Shown here one piece after another: positions 63,010-64,000 of a DNA stretch of 64,000 nucleotides (within the stretch, counting starts at the first letter, position 1; the number at the start of each line of letters is the position of its first letter). The DNA is from Polytrichum commune (taxonomy: Eukaryota; Streptophyta; Polytrichopsida; Polytrichales; Polytrichaceae). Under the pieces are notes generated by a model that had not been told where the DNA came from, made no database searches, and was given only the letters and a program-made list of their open reading frames with translations. The stretch is taken from contig OX485803.1 in assembly GCA_950295325.1 (NCBI GenBank), forward strand, positions 8,122,001 through 8,186,000, written 5' to 3'. The position numbers and the translations under genes are program-made.

Positions 63010-64000
63010 AAAGCTTGATCTTCCTCTTTTCAGAGGCCTTTTCCTTTCTATTCTTCATAAAAATAAAACAAGGGTGGGTGGGTGGGATTCTCTTTCATCA
63101 CAAGTCTATTACTCACCAAAACATAGTATATGTCATTGTAGCTATGAATGTAGTGCTATGTTCTACATCATATGAAGTAGTTTGAACTTTCAACAAGGAG
63201 TATGTATTCTCATTAGAGTGGTTAGATATGTTATCATGTTTCCTTGCTTTCAAATCAAAGTTTGATAGCATAAAGTACTAAAATGTAATGATGTGTGTCA
63301 TGCTCACAAAAACACATTACATATGGCAGCTGAGTTCAAAACATAGTCTAGTATGTCACTACATTGTGCATAATAACTATTGTTACAACCAAGTAATAAG
63401 TTAAGGATGTAATATGTAAACTTACATACCTCACTTGTATGTATTCTCAATATCTCAATTACTTTCTAGAGTTTGTGTACATATCAAGATACTAGTTCAA
63501 AGTAATATATTAACTTTCACAAGTATAAGATTATAAAGTGAAAGAATATCCAAACATGAGTAATGTACTATTGTTGGTGTTGAAAATGTGAAGAGCTAGC
63601 CTCACCTGCACCCGTGCCAACCCAAACATACAATTGTGTGTTAGAAAGGCGTGTGTCAGGTGTCTTCAACTAAGCTCAGTTGCAATCCATGTCACACATT
63701 TACCTCACCTGCCAAGTCCATTGAATGTTTGTAAATACCAATACTCACTACAAAACAATGAGTATACAAACCTGCTCTTTTGCCATATTGTGTAACTTCT
63801 TGGATAGTAACAATCTTTAGTACACCAAACACCATGCACTTTCACACTAGTCTTGCATCCACATTCTAAGCCAAGAGTTTGCTCCTTCAAGCATGTAAAA
63901 GAGTTTTCACATGGAGGAGCTTAGGGTTTAAGTATTGGTTTAGTAAGGTATAGTAGGTGCTTTAGGTCACTGAAAACCCTTAAACATGGAGCGTGGTAAC
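63003..64000 (+). repeat. ~1-kb direct repeat, copy 2 (continues past window end)
   Basis: Second copy of 59931-60949, cut by the end of the window. It could be a duplicated non-coding locus or an LTR pair 3 kb apart; TG...CA ends, a primer binding site and a polypurine tract were not found, which argues against LTRs. Confidence 0.85.
63593..63677 (+). ncRNA. candidate structured RNA / MIRNA-like foldback, copy C
   Basis: Nearly identical to copy A: the CACCTG (63603-63608)/CAGGTG (63657-63662) and CCCGTGCC/GGCGTGTGT stems are unchanged. The basal stem GAGCTAG (63593-63599) pairs with CTAAGCTC (63670-63677) with one bulged A. The only changes in the hairpin top are in the loop. Confidence 0.4.

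Noticed and set aside
59931-64000. LTR retrotransposon made of the 1-kb direct repeats
   Set aside because: No TG...CA ends, primer binding site, polypurine tract or gag-pol sequence in the 2 kb between; kept only as an alternative.

Overview
The window is nuclear DNA of a land plant. It carries four intron-rich genes with plant-specific families: a TOR kinase, a DUF707 protein, a sphingolipid glucuronosyltransferase of the IPUT1/PGSIP6 type and a plastid rubredoxin. The genes are separated by long AT-rich stretches full of decayed transposons. Large spaces between genes combined with short introns would fit a lycophyte, fern or bryophyte better than a compact angiosperm genome, but I cannot fix the lineage from this window.

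Layout. 98-5812 (+): the 3' part of TOR (14 exons, FAT to FATC), entering from outside the window. 5.8-25 kb: transposon-rich DNA with a LINE relic, a hairpin array, a terminal-inverted-repeat element at 9.5-10.3 kb, a 4.07-kb pogo/Tigger-like element with a dead transposase and a nested MITE, a minisatellite, a PIF/Harbinger-type MITE and a hAT transposase relic. 25044-29188 (+): an intact 13-exon DUF707 gene. 29-47 kb: a Mutator-like inverted-repeat element, a PIF-type MITE, a short derivative of the pogo element, two copies of one tRNA-derived SINE family with perfect target duplications, and a second pogo transposase relic. 48008-50612 (+): IPUT1-like gene, 5 exons. 52611-55392 (-): RBD1-like rubredoxin, 2 exons, convergent with IPUT1. 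55.4-64 kb: no protein gene; a ~1-kb sequence is repeated at 59.9 and 63.0 kb, and three related RNA-type foldbacks lie at 60.54, 62.33 and 63.59 kb.

The four genes are not a functional cluster: TOR is a growth regulator, IPUT1 makes glycosyl inositol phosphorylceramides in the Golgi, RBD1 serves photosystem II assembly, and DUF707 has no settled function. The most unexplained signals are the foldback family at 60-64 kb, where the basal stem changes sequence but still pairs; the array of covarying palindromes at 8.8-9.2 kb; and a ~100-nt inverted repeat upstream of IPUT1. All exon boundaries come from reading splice sites and conserved protein sequence by eye; no alignment or database search was run.
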